This document shows, in pieces, positions 5,802 through 11,734 of a DNA stretch of 11,887 bases. The DNA is from JAUVZF01 sp035529015. Its GTDB lineage: Bacteria; Planctomycetota; Phycisphaerae; FEN-1346. How positions within the stretch are numbered: the first letter of the stretch is position 1; the number at the start of each line of letters is the position of its first letter. The stretch covers positions 1 to 11,887 of the forward strand of contig DATKXP010000480.1 in the NCBI GenBank assembly GCA_035529015.1, read 5' to 3'. Under the pieces are notes generated by a model that had not been told where the DNA came from, did not search any database, and saw only the letters and a program-made list of their open reading frames with translations. Position numbers and translations under genes: made by a program.

Positions 5802-8678
5802 TTATGCTTGCCCGGCGACGACCTGGCGGCACCGGGTGCAGAGGTCGTCGGGTTCGGTCTCGCCGACACTGGCCCGGTAATTCCAGCACCGCTCGCAGCG
5901 TGCGTATTCCTGGACCAGGAGCGTGGCCGAGTGGAGCCGCTTGACGTCGGCGGCTTCGCCCATGGCCTTCTCGCCTTCGAGCGTCTCGGCCTCCTCGGGC
6001 GAGACGAGCGCGAGTTCGCTCACCAGGAGCAGGTCGGCGAGCGCCTCGGCGCCCACTTCCCTGAGCCGCTCGCGTTCCGAGGCGTCGGCCACGGCCAGCG
6101 CCACACGGGCCTCGATGTGCTTGTCGAACCTGCCGTCGCGGCGGAAGGCCTCGAGCACCGCGTACGCATCGCGCCGAACGTCCTGGAGCCACTCCCACTT
6201 GGCGAGGAGGTCTTCGTCGAGGACCTTGGCATCGACCTGCGGCCAGGCGGCCAGGTGGACGCTCGCGGCTCGCTCGCCCTCGGCCGGGGCCGGCAGATGC
6301 GACCACGCTTCCTCCGCCGTGTGCACGAGGATCGGCGCCACCAGCCGCACCAGCACCTCAGCCACCCGGGCCATGGCCGTCTGAGCGCTGCGGCGGCGAG
6401 GCGACGCGGACGCGTCGCAGTACAGAACGTCTTTCTGCACGTCCAGGTAGAACGCGCTCAGGTCGTTCACGCAGAACAGGTGGACCAACTGGTACACGCG
6501 GTGAAACTGGAACGCCTCCATCTCGGCGGTGACGTCGGCCACCAGCCGCTCGAGCCGCGCCAGCAGCCACCGGTCGATCTCCTCGAGACCGCCGGGCTTG
6601 ACGGCGTGCGCGGCGGCGTCGAAGTCCGCCAGGTTCCCCAGGAGGAAGCGGAGGGTGTTGCGGATCTTGCGGTACGCGTCCTGGAGGTTCGAGATGAGCG
6701 TGTCGGAGGCCCGGATATCGTACCCGTAATCGACGCTCGACGTCCACAGGCGCACCACGTCGGCCCCCAGCCGCTTCACCTCGTCGAGCACGCTGACGGT
6801 GTTGCCGAGGCTCTTGGACATCTTGCGGCCTTCCTCGTCCACCACGAACCCGTGCGTGATGCAGGTGCGGAACGGCGGCTGGCCGCGCGCCACCACACCC
6901 ATGATCAGGCTCGACTGGAACCAGCCGCGGTGCTGGTCGGAGCCCTCGATGTACAGTTCCACCGGCACATCGAATCCTTCAACCTCGCACGCGCTGGCCC
7001 AGGAGACGCCGGAGTCGAGCCAGACGTCGAAGACGTCGGTCTCCATCCGCCAGTCCGTGCCGCCGCACGCCGGGCACGCCGGCGCCTCGCCGAAGACGTC
7101 CTCGACGGACGCCTCGTACCAGGCCCCGCTGCCATGCTCGCCGTAGAATCGGCCGGCGGCCCGCATCATGTCGCCCGTCAGGAGCGCCTCGCCGCACCCC
7201 TTGCAGTAGAGGGCGGGGATGGGCACGTCCCAGACCTTCTGGCGGCTGATGCACCAGTCGGGCCGCGTCTCGATCATCGCGCGGATTCGCGACTCGGTCC
7301 ACGCCGGCAGCCAGTGGACGCCGCCCACCGCCTCCAACGCCAGGTGCCGCAGGCTCTTCCCCTCGTCGGCACGGTCCAGCGAGACGAACCACTGCTCGGT
7401 GGCCCGGAAGATGACGGGCTCGCGGCACCGCCAGCAGTGCGGGTACCGGTGGGCCGTCATGCCGGACGCCACCAGGTGCCCGCTCTGGGTCAGATGCTCC
7501 AGGATGAGCGGGTTGGCTTCCCAGACGGTCTTGCCCTGGATCCAGTCGGGGACGGTCTCGTCCATGCGGCCCTGGGCCGTGACGGGGCTGTAGGTGGTGA
7601 TGCCGAACCGCAGGCCCATCAGGTTGTCTTCGCGGCCGTGACCGGGGGCCGAGTGCACCAGGCCCGTGCCCTCTTCGAGGGTGACCATGGCGGGGTCGGC
7701 CCGGACCTGCCGGAACTCGGCGCCGGGGGGCGGACCCATGAACGGATGCTCGTAAGCCAGGCCATCGAGGTCGGCGCCGCTCATCGTAACGAGCGTCTCC
7801 ACGTTCTCCAGACCCGCGCCCTGCGCCACCGCGAGCACGAGGTCCGCAGCCACGATGGCCAGACGCTCCTTCCCGTCCTTCGTGAACCGGACGGCGGCGT
7901 ACCGGCAGTCGGGATGGACGGCCACGGCCATATTCGCGGGCAGCGTCCACGGCGTGGTGGTCCAGATCATGAGGTGGACCTGGCGGCCGGTGAGCGGCTC
8001 GGGCAATCGCGCCGCCGCCTCGTCGGTCAGGGCGAACAGGACGTAGATGCTCGGCCCCTCGTCGTCGGCGTATTCCAGTTCCGCCTCGGCCAGGGCCGTT
8101 TCGCACGCCATGCACCAGTGGATGGCCCGCAGTTCGCGGTGGATGAGGCCTTGGTCGGCCAGGTGCGCCAGCGTCTCCATCTGGCGTTGCTCGTACGCAG
8201 GCGCCAGCGTCAGGTACGGCTTGTCCCACCGCCCCAGGACGCCGAGCAGTTGGAACTGTTCGCTCTGCTTCTCGATGAACGTGCGGGCGCAGGCCTCGCA
8301 CCGCCGGCGGATCTCGACCGGGCTCATGCCGTCGGCCTTCGGGCCGAGTTCCTTGCGCACGGCATGTTCGATCGGATGGCCGTGACAATCGTAACCCGGC
8401 ACGAACGGCGCATCGTACCCCTGCATCGTCTTGTACTTGACGATGATGTCCTTGAGGATCTTGTTGACGGCCGTTCCGATATGGATGTCGCCGTTGGCGT
8501 AAGGCGGCCCGTCGTGCAGGATGTACCGCCCCTTGGGATGGGCCCCTGCCCGGATCTTCTCGTACAGGTCGGTCTTGGCCCAGCGCCGGCGGGTTTCCGG
8601 CTCGCGCTGGACGAGGTTGGCCTTCATCGGGAAGGCCGTCTTCGGCAGGTTGAGCGTGTTCTTGTACACGTTAGCCAT
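5802..8678 (-). CDS. ileS: Isoleucyl-tRNA synthetase
   Basis: A 958-residue class Ia synthetase that charges tRNA-Ile and edits mischarged valine. Domains: Rossmann signature PPYANGDIHIG with HIGT at 66-69 (the usual fourth residue is H); CP1 editing domain about 185-420 with TTPWTLPAN (241-249) and APGHGREDN (344-352, D351 the editing aspartate); a zinc pair C492/C495 and C535/C538; DQHRGWFQSSL (581-591); RKMSKS (618-623); an anticodon-binding helical domain about 650-830; and a C-terminal zinc ribbon C928, C931, C947, C950. Length is typical of the bacterial type. The ATG at 8676-8678 has GAGGA 7 nt upstream and begins in the family style (YKNTLNLPKTAFPMKANL). An in-frame GTG at 8793-8795 has no ribosome site and would translate across a terminator-like hairpin, so it is rejected. 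Expression is probably controlled through the leader at 8679-8970. The stop is TAA. Confidence 0.97.
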   Translation of the reverse strand: MANVYKNTLNLPKTAFPMKANLVQREPETRRRWAKTDLYEKIRAGAHPKGRYILHDGPPYANGDIHIGTAVNKILKDIIVKYKTMQGYDAPFVPGYDCHGHPIEHAVRKELGPKADGMSPVEIRRRCEACARTFIEKQSEQFQLLGVLGRWDKPYLTLAPAYEQRQMETLAHLADQGLIHRELRAIHWCMACETALAEAELEYADDEGPSIYVLFALTDEAAARLPEPLTGRQVHLMIWTTTPWTLPANMAVAVHPDCRYAAVRFTKDGKERLAIVAADLVLAVAQGAGLENVETLVTMSGADLDGLAYEHPFMGPPPGAEFRQVRADPAMVTLEEGTGLVHSAPGHGREDNLMGLRFGITTYSPVTAQGRMDETVPDWIQGKTVWEANPLILEHLTQSGHLVASGMTAHRYPHCWRCREPVIFRATEQWFVSLDRADEGKSLRHLALEAVGGVHWLPAWTESRIRAMIETRPDWCISRQKVWDVPIPALYCKGCGEALLTGDMMRAAGRFYGEHGSGAWYEASVEDVFGEAPACPACGGTDWRMETDVFDVWLDSGVSWASACEVEGFDVPVELYIEGSDQHRGWFQSSLIMGVVARGQPPFRTCITHGFVVDEEGRKMSKSLGNTVSVLDEVKRLGADVVRLWTSSVDYGYDIRASDTLISNLQDAYRKIRNTLRFLLGNLADFDAAAHAVKPGGLEEIDRWLLARLERLVADVTAEMEAFQFHRVYQLVHLFCVNDLSAFYLDVQKDVLYCDASASPRRRSAQTAMARVAEVLVRLVAPILVHTAEEAWSHLPAPAEGERAASVHLAAWPQVDAKVLDEDLLAKWEWLQDVRRDAYAVLEAFRRDGRFDKHIEARVALAVADASERERLREVGAEALADLLLVSELALVSPEEAETLEGEKAMGEAADVKRLHSATLLVQEYARCERCWNYRASVGETEPDDLCTRCRQVVAGQA

Positions 8679-8697
8679 TTGAGCGTCCTCGTTGCGG

Positions 8698-8732
8698 GAT
8701 CTGAAATCCCGGATCCGAGATGTCAGATCGCC
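8698..8732. repeat. Degenerate 7-nt tandem repeat
   Basis: Five consecutive 7-nt units on the plus strand: GATCTGA, AATCCCG, GATCCGA, GATGTCA, GATCGCC, with consensus near GATCCGA. The outermost parts also form a 7-bp inverted repeat (GATCTGA at 8698-8704 and TCAGATC at 8723-8729). It lies between the terminator-like hairpin and the ileS ribosome site. Confidence 0.45.
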
Positions 8733-8777
8733 AAAAGATATGCCCTGGCGGCGCGTCGGAACGAGGCGTGCCAGGGC
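8733..8777 (-). terminator. Terminator-like hairpin upstream of ileS
   Basis: On the minus strand, GCCCTGGC (8777 to 8770) and GCCAGGGC (8749 to 8742) form a perfect 8-bp stem around a 20-nt loop, followed by ATATC and then TTTT (8736 to 8733). The T run starts 5 nt after the stem, so it is weaker than a textbook intrinsic terminator. It lies after the short leader ORF and 64 nt before the first base of the ileS start codon, where an attenuator would sit. Confidence 0.5.
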
Positions 8778-8819
8778 CACCTTATCCGTGATCACAAACC
8801 GTTTGCCCCGGGCACGGCC

Positions 8820-8894
8820 TTATCCGGCAATATCTCCGCGCAGGAACCTGGCGCGGGCGGTCTCGGCCGTCCCCGTGCGGCGTATCGGTCCCAT
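8820..8894 (-). CDS. Candidate 24-residue leader peptide of ileS
   Basis: A short ORF with ATG at 8892-8894 and TAA at 8820-8822. AAGGAG (8903-8908) stands 8 nt upstream of the ATG, as good as any ribosome site in the window, and the same AAGGAGTGTCGC string precedes argD. The peptide begins MGPIRRTGTA and ends RGDIAG, with five Arg and three Thr. Its only isoleucines are I4 (ATA) and I22 (ATT), whereas pdaD uses ATC for all eight of its isoleucines and the ileS HIGT region uses only ATC. It has no recognisable domain. The predicted job is to report isoleucyl-tRNA supply by ribosome stalling; the arginine content leaves an arginine signal possible, since argD is downstream. It may also be a chance ORF in an untranslated leader. 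Confidence 0.4.
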   Translation of the reverse strand: MGPIRRTGTAETARARFLRGDIAG

Positions 8895-8940
8895 GCGCGA
8901 CACTCCTTCCCTCGGCCCGGGCAACCGGGTTGAAACGGTC

Positions 8941-8970
8941 ATCCTATCGGCGGTTCAGGCTGTGTGTCAA
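8941..8970 (-). promoter_or_regulatory. Sigma-70-like promoter for the ileS leader
   Basis: On the minus strand a perfect -35 box TTGACA (8970 to 8965) is followed after 18 nt by TAGGAT (8946 to 8941), matching TATAAT at four of six positions. Transcription would start near 8934, about 40 nt before the leader ORF. It is the best promoter-like match I found in the window and it sits in a real intergenic gap. Confidence 0.6.
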
Positions 8971-8994
8971 CGACTTTATTCCCATGCGGGGCCA

Positions 8995-9010
8995 GGCGCG
9001 AGCGCGTGCC
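8995..9010. repeat. Short hairpin next to TGACTAG repeat
   Basis: A 6-bp stem (one G-T pair), GGCGCG and CGTGCC with loop AGCG, directly abutting the TGACTAG element and downstream of the serS-like stop codon. No T tract follows on either strand. Confidence 0.35.
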
Positions 9011-9039
9011 TGACTAGCCGCGAGCGTCAGCGAGCGGGG
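9011..9039. repeat. TGACTAG hairpin repeat, intergenic copy
   Basis: TGACTAG (9011-9017) is followed by a hairpin: CCGC pairs with GCGG (9018-9021 and 9034-9037), then tandem G-A/A-G mismatches, then GC pairing with GC, closing on loop GTCA (9026-9029). It sits 14 nt after the stop of the serS-like gene. A second copy with the same head, mismatch pair and loop lies inside that gene at 9661. Similar AGCCGCGAGCG-type repeats are, from memory, frequent in planctomycete genomes; I could not verify this here. Confidence 0.65.
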
Positions 9040-9053
9040 ACCCGCGGCTCGGC

Positions 9054-10478
9054 CTACTCGGGCGCACGAAGCACGTCGGTCTCCACGTACGGCACCAGCG
9101 CCTCGGGCACGCAGACGGTGCCGTCGGCCTGCTGACCGTTTTCGAGGAGCGCCGCCACGAGGCGCGGCACGGCGACCGCGGCGCCGCCGACCGTATGGAC
9201 GAGGCGCGGCCGGCCGCCCGAGTCGCGATACCGCGTGCCCGTGCGGCGGGCCTGATAGTCCGTGAAGTTGGAGATGGCGGCCACCTCGAACCAGCGGCCC
9301 GTCCCCGGCGCCCAGACCTCCAGGTCCACCGTCCTGGCGGCGGCGTGACTCAGCCTCGGCGCCGGGCGAAGCGAGCGGCGGAACGGCAGGTCCAACCGCG
9401 CCAGGATCGTCTCGGCCGACTCCACGGCGTGAGCCAGTTCCCCATCGCCCTGGTCCGGCCGGCACACGACGTAGACCTCGACGGTCGGGAACTCGTGCAG
9501 CCGCAGCAGACCCCCTTTGCCGCCGCCGTGACCCCCGACCGTGCGGCGAAAGGCCGACCCGGCGGCCACCAGACGCTCGGGAAGACGGTCACCGGCGAGC
9601 GTCTTCCCCGCGTACAGGTTCGCCAGGTGCGGCTCGCCACGAGGGGCCAGAAACACGTCGTGACTAGCCCCGACCGTCAGAGAGGGGCCGGTGCCGTGGT
9701 TGGCATGGTGACCCTCGACGCGGTACATCTTTTCCTCGAGCAGCGGCAGGTGGGCCGAACCGACCAGGGCCGCACGTGTAGCCACCGACGGGGTGAGGAC
9801 TTCCTCATACCCGCCTTCGCGCGTGTGCACGTCGAGCATGAACCGCACCAGGCCGCGAACCAGCCGCGCGCCCGGCCCGCGCCACACCAGAAAGCCGCGA
9901 CCGGCCGACACCGACGTCTCGGCCAGGCGGAGCATCGCGACGAGGTCTCGATGCGCAAGCGGCGGGAAGTCTTTCGGCCAGGGGGGGGTGCCTGGCGGCT
10001 GAGGATGCCCCGCCGCTCCCGCGGCGGGCTCGAGGGCGGGCGCGATGGCGGGCGCGATGGCGGGCTCGAGGGCGGGCTCGAGGGCGGGCTCGGAGGTGGG
10101 CGCTTCGTCGGGCACGTCGGTCGCGGGAAGGTTCGGCAGGGCCGACAGCGCCGTGTCACGGCGGGCCGCCAGGTCGGCCATCTCGGTTTCGACCGCGTGA
10201 AGTTCCTGGGCGACCTCGCGGCCGGCCTCCACGAGGTCGGGCGCGTGAAAGGTGTCGGCGTCCCAATCGGGCCCGGTCCGCAGGGTCGCCTTGCGGCGGG
10301 CGACCTCGTCGCTGATTTGCCGCCGGCGGATGCGAAGGGCCTCGCGCACTTCCCGGCGCGCGGTCCACCGGCCGTCGAGTTCCGTCACGGCATCGACCGC
10401 TTCGGGCCCGACGCCGCGGCGAGCCATCGCCGCCTTGACGCGCGCCGGCTCAGCCCGGATGAGCGCGAGGTCGAGCAT
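9054..10478 (-). CDS. serS: Divergent seryl-tRNA synthetase-like protein
   Basis: A 474-residue protein with bacterial SerRS architecture: an N-terminal coiled-coil tRNA-binding arm (about 1-116, ending ALPNLPATDVP), a linker, and a class II catalytic core (about 170-465). Clear family landmarks are HLANLYAG, FRR (310-312), HEFPTVE (328-334), TVDLEVW (383-389), FTDYQARR (405-412), VHTV (427-430) and ALLENGQQADG. Several active-site positions depart from the consensus. The serine-binding TxE is R280-G-E282, motif 2 FRSEAG is FRRTVG (Glu replaced by T313), the RDTRGL loop is glycine-rich GGGKGGL, and motif 3 LNGSG is VGGAA (N to G431, S to A433). R311, R439 and E398 are retained. Residues 127-157 and 264-273 are encoded by repeat DNA. 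It may be a paralogue rather than the housekeeping enzyme. The start has a modest GGGGAG site 3-4 nt upstream; the small membrane protein gene ends 26 nt before it. Confidence 0.8.
   Translation of the reverse strand: MLDLALIRAEPARVKAAMARRGVGPEAVDAVTELDGRWTARREVREALRIRRRQISDEVARRKATLRTGPDWDADTFHAPDLVEAGREVAQELHAVETEMADLAARRDTALSALPNLPATDVPDEAPTSEPALEPALEPAIAPAIAPALEPAAGAAGHPQPPGTPPWPKDFPPLAHRDLVAMLRLAETSVSAGRGFLVWRGPGARLVRGLVRFMLDVHTREGGYEEVLTPSVATRAALVGSAHLPLLEEKMYRVEGHHANHGTGPSLTVGASHDVFLAPRGEPHLANLYAGKTLAGDRLPERLVAAGSAFRRTVGGHGGGKGGLLRLHEFPTVEVYVVCRPDQGDGELAHAVESAETILARLDLPFRRSLRPAPRLSHAAARTVDLEVWAPGTGRWFEVAAISNFTDYQARRTGTRYRDSGGRPRLVHTVGGAAVAVPRLVAALLENGQQADGTVCVPEALVPYVETDVLRAPE
9661..9689. 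repeat. TGACTAG hairpin repeat, copy inside serS-like gene
   Basis: TGACTAG (9661-9667) is followed by CCCC pairing with GGGG (9668-9671 and 9684-9687), the same tandem G-A/A-G mismatches, one C-G pair next to a C-A mismatch, and loop GTCA (9676-9679). Relative to the 9011 copy the third base pair is changed from G-C to C-G, a compensatory change. It encodes residues 264-273 (GPSLTVGASH), in a stretch where ordinary SerRS proteins are shorter. Confidence 0.6.
10009..10033 (+). repeat. CTCG-tailed palindrome, single copy inside serS-like gene
   Basis: Stem CCCGCCGC (10009-10016), loop TCCC, stem GCGGCGGG (10021-10028), tail CTCGA. The stem is identical to the right copy of pair 2, which differs by one loop base. 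It encodes residues of the linker around 149-157. No inverted partner is visible nearby. The tail runs directly into a 12-nt tandem repeat. Confidence 0.75.
10026..10097. repeat. 12-nt tandem repeat in serS-like linker
   Basis: Six consecutive 12-nt units: GGGCTCGAGGGC three times (first, fourth and fifth), GGGCGCGATGGC twice (second and third), and a diverged last unit GGGCTCGGAGGT. The first unit starts with the last bases and tail of the palindrome at 10009. On the coding strand each unit adds four residues, giving EPAL/IAPA repeats (about residues 127-150). Being a multiple of three it keeps the frame. Confidence 0.85.
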
Positions 10479-10504
10479 CGGCTCCCCACAGGTTCGCCCG
10501 GTGC

Positions 10505-10735
10505 TCAGCCCTCGCCGCCGGTGCCCGACCCGCGCATCAGTTCGGCCAGTTCAATCTGGTTCCGCGCGATGCGGCGCTGGCCCCGCGTCACGAAGACGCC
10601 GACGAGCAGGAGCAGGACACACAGGCCCAGGATGAGGAAGCCGAGGTGCTCGATGGCATCCATGAGGTGCAGAGTGGTCGGCATCTGTGCGGCTTCCTTG
10701 ACGGCTTCGACGGTTTGTTCCGCGAGCATGAGCAT
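10505..10735 (-). CDS. Small single-helix membrane protein, unknown function
   Basis: A 76-residue protein that I do not recognise. An amphipathic N-terminal part (about 1-30) is followed by one hydrophobic helix, residues about 31-50 (HLGFLILGLCVLLLLVGVFV), then RGQRRIARNQ and a short acidic/Gly-rich tail. The cluster of arginines after the helix suggests a cytoplasmic C-terminus (positive-inside rule). The start at 10733-10735 has AGGAGA 5 nt upstream; M3 is an alternative. It ends 26 nt before the serS-like gene and begins 66 nt after the SDR gene, so it probably shares their transcript. A small hairpin (GACCG/CGGTC, 10754-10765) lies just upstream. Coding is supported by the good ribosome site and a coherent TM segment, not by homology. 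The stop is TGA. Confidence 0.7.
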   Translation of the reverse strand: MLMLAEQTVEAVKEAAQMPTTLHLMDAIEHLGFLILGLCVLLLLVGVFVTRGQRRIARNQIELAELMRGSGTGGEG

Positions 10736-10801
10736 GAAGGTCTCCTATCCGATGACCGCACGGTCGCTGTCCGAGGTCTCAGGTTATCCTCTGGCGGCGC
10801 G

Positions 10802-11734
10802 TTACGCAAGGCCTGCGCCGGCCTTGAGTTCGTCGGCGTAGGCCGCGAGCGTTTGCTCGAAGGGGGCCGGTTCGACGCCGAAGGCCTCCGTCATGGGGCC
10901 GATGTCGCACGGCCGCGCCGCCAGAAGCATCCGCACCTCGTCCGGCGCCACGGGCGGGTTCGAGAGCAGATGGGCTGCCAGCCACGCCCCGGCGCGCACG
11001 GCGAACGTCGGCACGGGCATCAGGCGTTTCTCGCGCCCAAGAAGCACGCGCGAGAGGATCCGGTAGAACTGCCGCAGCGTCAGGACGTCCGGCCCGCCGA
11101 CGTCGCAAGCGTGGCCGATGGTCGCATCGCGGCCCAGAGCCGCGACGAATACGCGGGCCACGTCCTCGACCCACACGGGTTGGACAACCTGGTCGCCGCG
11201 TCCGACGAGCGGCACGGGGCCGAATCGCGCGACCATCCGCGCCATCTGGATCATGAAATCGCCGCGCGGACCGTGGATGACCGACGGCCGCACGATCGTC
11301 CAGTCGAGCCCGGAGTCGCGGACGTGCTGCTCGGCCGCTTCCTTCGTGCGAAAGTAGCCCGTCTCGGTCCCTCGCCCGACGCCCAGCGCGCTCATGTGCA
11401 CCAGCCGCCGTACGCCCCTGCTCCGGCACGCCGACACCACGTTGGCCGTCCCCTCGACGTGGATCGCCTGGTAGGTCCGGCTGCCGCGCTCGCGCAGGAT
11501 GCCGACAAGGTGGATGACGGCTGTGCAGCCGCGCGCGGCCTCGGCCACGGCGACGGCGTCGCGCACGTCGCCGTCGGCAACCGTGACGCCGTCCGCCACG
11601 TCGGCACGCTGCCGTGACGCCGGCCGCACCAGGACGCGGACACCGACGCCTTCCCGCACGAGGTGCGCCGTGACCCGCTTGCCGACGAATCCCGTGGCGC
11701 CGGTCACCAGGACGGTTGTTGCGGGCTCGGCCAT
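10802..11734 (-). CDS. NAD(P)-binding SDR, NDUFA9-like
   Basis: A 310-residue atypical short-chain dehydrogenase/NmrA-type Rossmann protein, closest by eye to the NDUFA9 (complex I accessory subunit) family. Seen: nucleotide-binding TGATGFVG (11-18), DGDVRD (54-59), HLVGIL (75-80), IHVEGTANVV (91-100), HMSALG (113-118) and Y127xxxK131 in GYFRTKEAAE, followed by WTIVRPSVIHGP (145-156). The substrate-side C-terminal half is less conserved. In bacteria these proteins act as NAD(P)H-dependent reductases or epimerases, or as quinone/lipid-linked accessory proteins; the substrate cannot be told from sequence. The ATG at 11732-11734 has GGGAGGG 7 nt upstream. A weak promoter candidate (TTGACC at 11784 to 11779, then GAGACT after 17 nt) lies upstream, with only three of six -10 matches. 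The stop is TAA. Confidence 0.82.
   Translation of the reverse strand: MAEPATTVLVTGATGFVGKRVTAHLVREGVGVRVLVRPASRQRADVADGVTVADGDVRDAVAVAEAARGCTAVIHLVGILRERGSRTYQAIHVEGTANVVSACRSRGVRRLVHMSALGVGRGTETGYFRTKEAAEQHVRDSGLDWTIVRPSVIHGPRGDFMIQMARMVARFGPVPLVGRGDQVVQPVWVEDVARVFVAALGRDATIGHACDVGGPDVLTLRQFYRILSRVLLGREKRLMPVPTFAVRAGAWLAAHLLSNPPVAPDEVRMLLAARPCDIGPMTEAFGVEPAPFEQTLAAYADELKAGAGLA

Larger units (their letters stand above)
8679..8934 (-). promoter_or_regulatory. ileS leader (5' untranslated region with candidate attenuator)
   Basis: The 375-nt gap between the serS-like gene and ileS is not empty. Reading on the minus strand, a promoter (8941-8970) would start RNA near 8934. The RNA would then contain a small hairpin (8916-8929, CCCGG/CCGGG, loop TTGC), an AAGGAG site (8903-8908), a 24-codon ORF (8820-8894), a hairpin followed by TTTT (8733-8777), five degenerate 7-nt repeats (8698-8732) and the ileS ribosome site. 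The order promoter, short ORF, terminator, structural gene is that of a peptide-leader attenuator. I see no T-box features (no recognisable AGGGUGGNACCGCG-like antiterminator bulge). The regulatory role is inferred. Confidence 0.5.

Noticed and set aside
5758..6306. N-terminal extension of the argD frame
   Set aside because: It overlaps the 3' end of ileS in another frame; the ATG at 5755-5757 has AAGGAG and a family-like start.
8679..8795. N-terminal extension of ileS from a GTG at 8793-8795
   Set aside because: There is no ribosome site, the extension crosses the terminator-like hairpin and heptamer repeats, and the family N-terminus fits the ATG at 8676-8678.
5730..8933. 1067-codon open frame on the plus strand opposite ileS
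   Set aside because: It is antisense to a full-length IleRS with all motifs; its translation is Arg/Gly/His/Val-rich without domains, typical of antisense frames in GC-rich DNA.
8679..9053. T-box riboswitch upstream of ileS
   Set aside because: I could not find the conserved T-box sequence or a stem I specifier loop; the gap instead holds a short ORF and a hairpin.
10026..10097. CRISPR-like array
   Set aside because: The 12-nt units are contiguous, have no spacers and lie in frame within a coding gene.
5..10478. Recoded TAG (amber) codons
   Set aside because: TAG is frequent, but every protein ends at its family's usual length, so readthrough is not needed to explain them.
9195..10841. 548-codon open frame on the plus strand
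   Set aside because: It is a shadow of the serS-like and small membrane protein genes; its GGLEGG repeats are just the 12-nt tandem repeat read in antisense.
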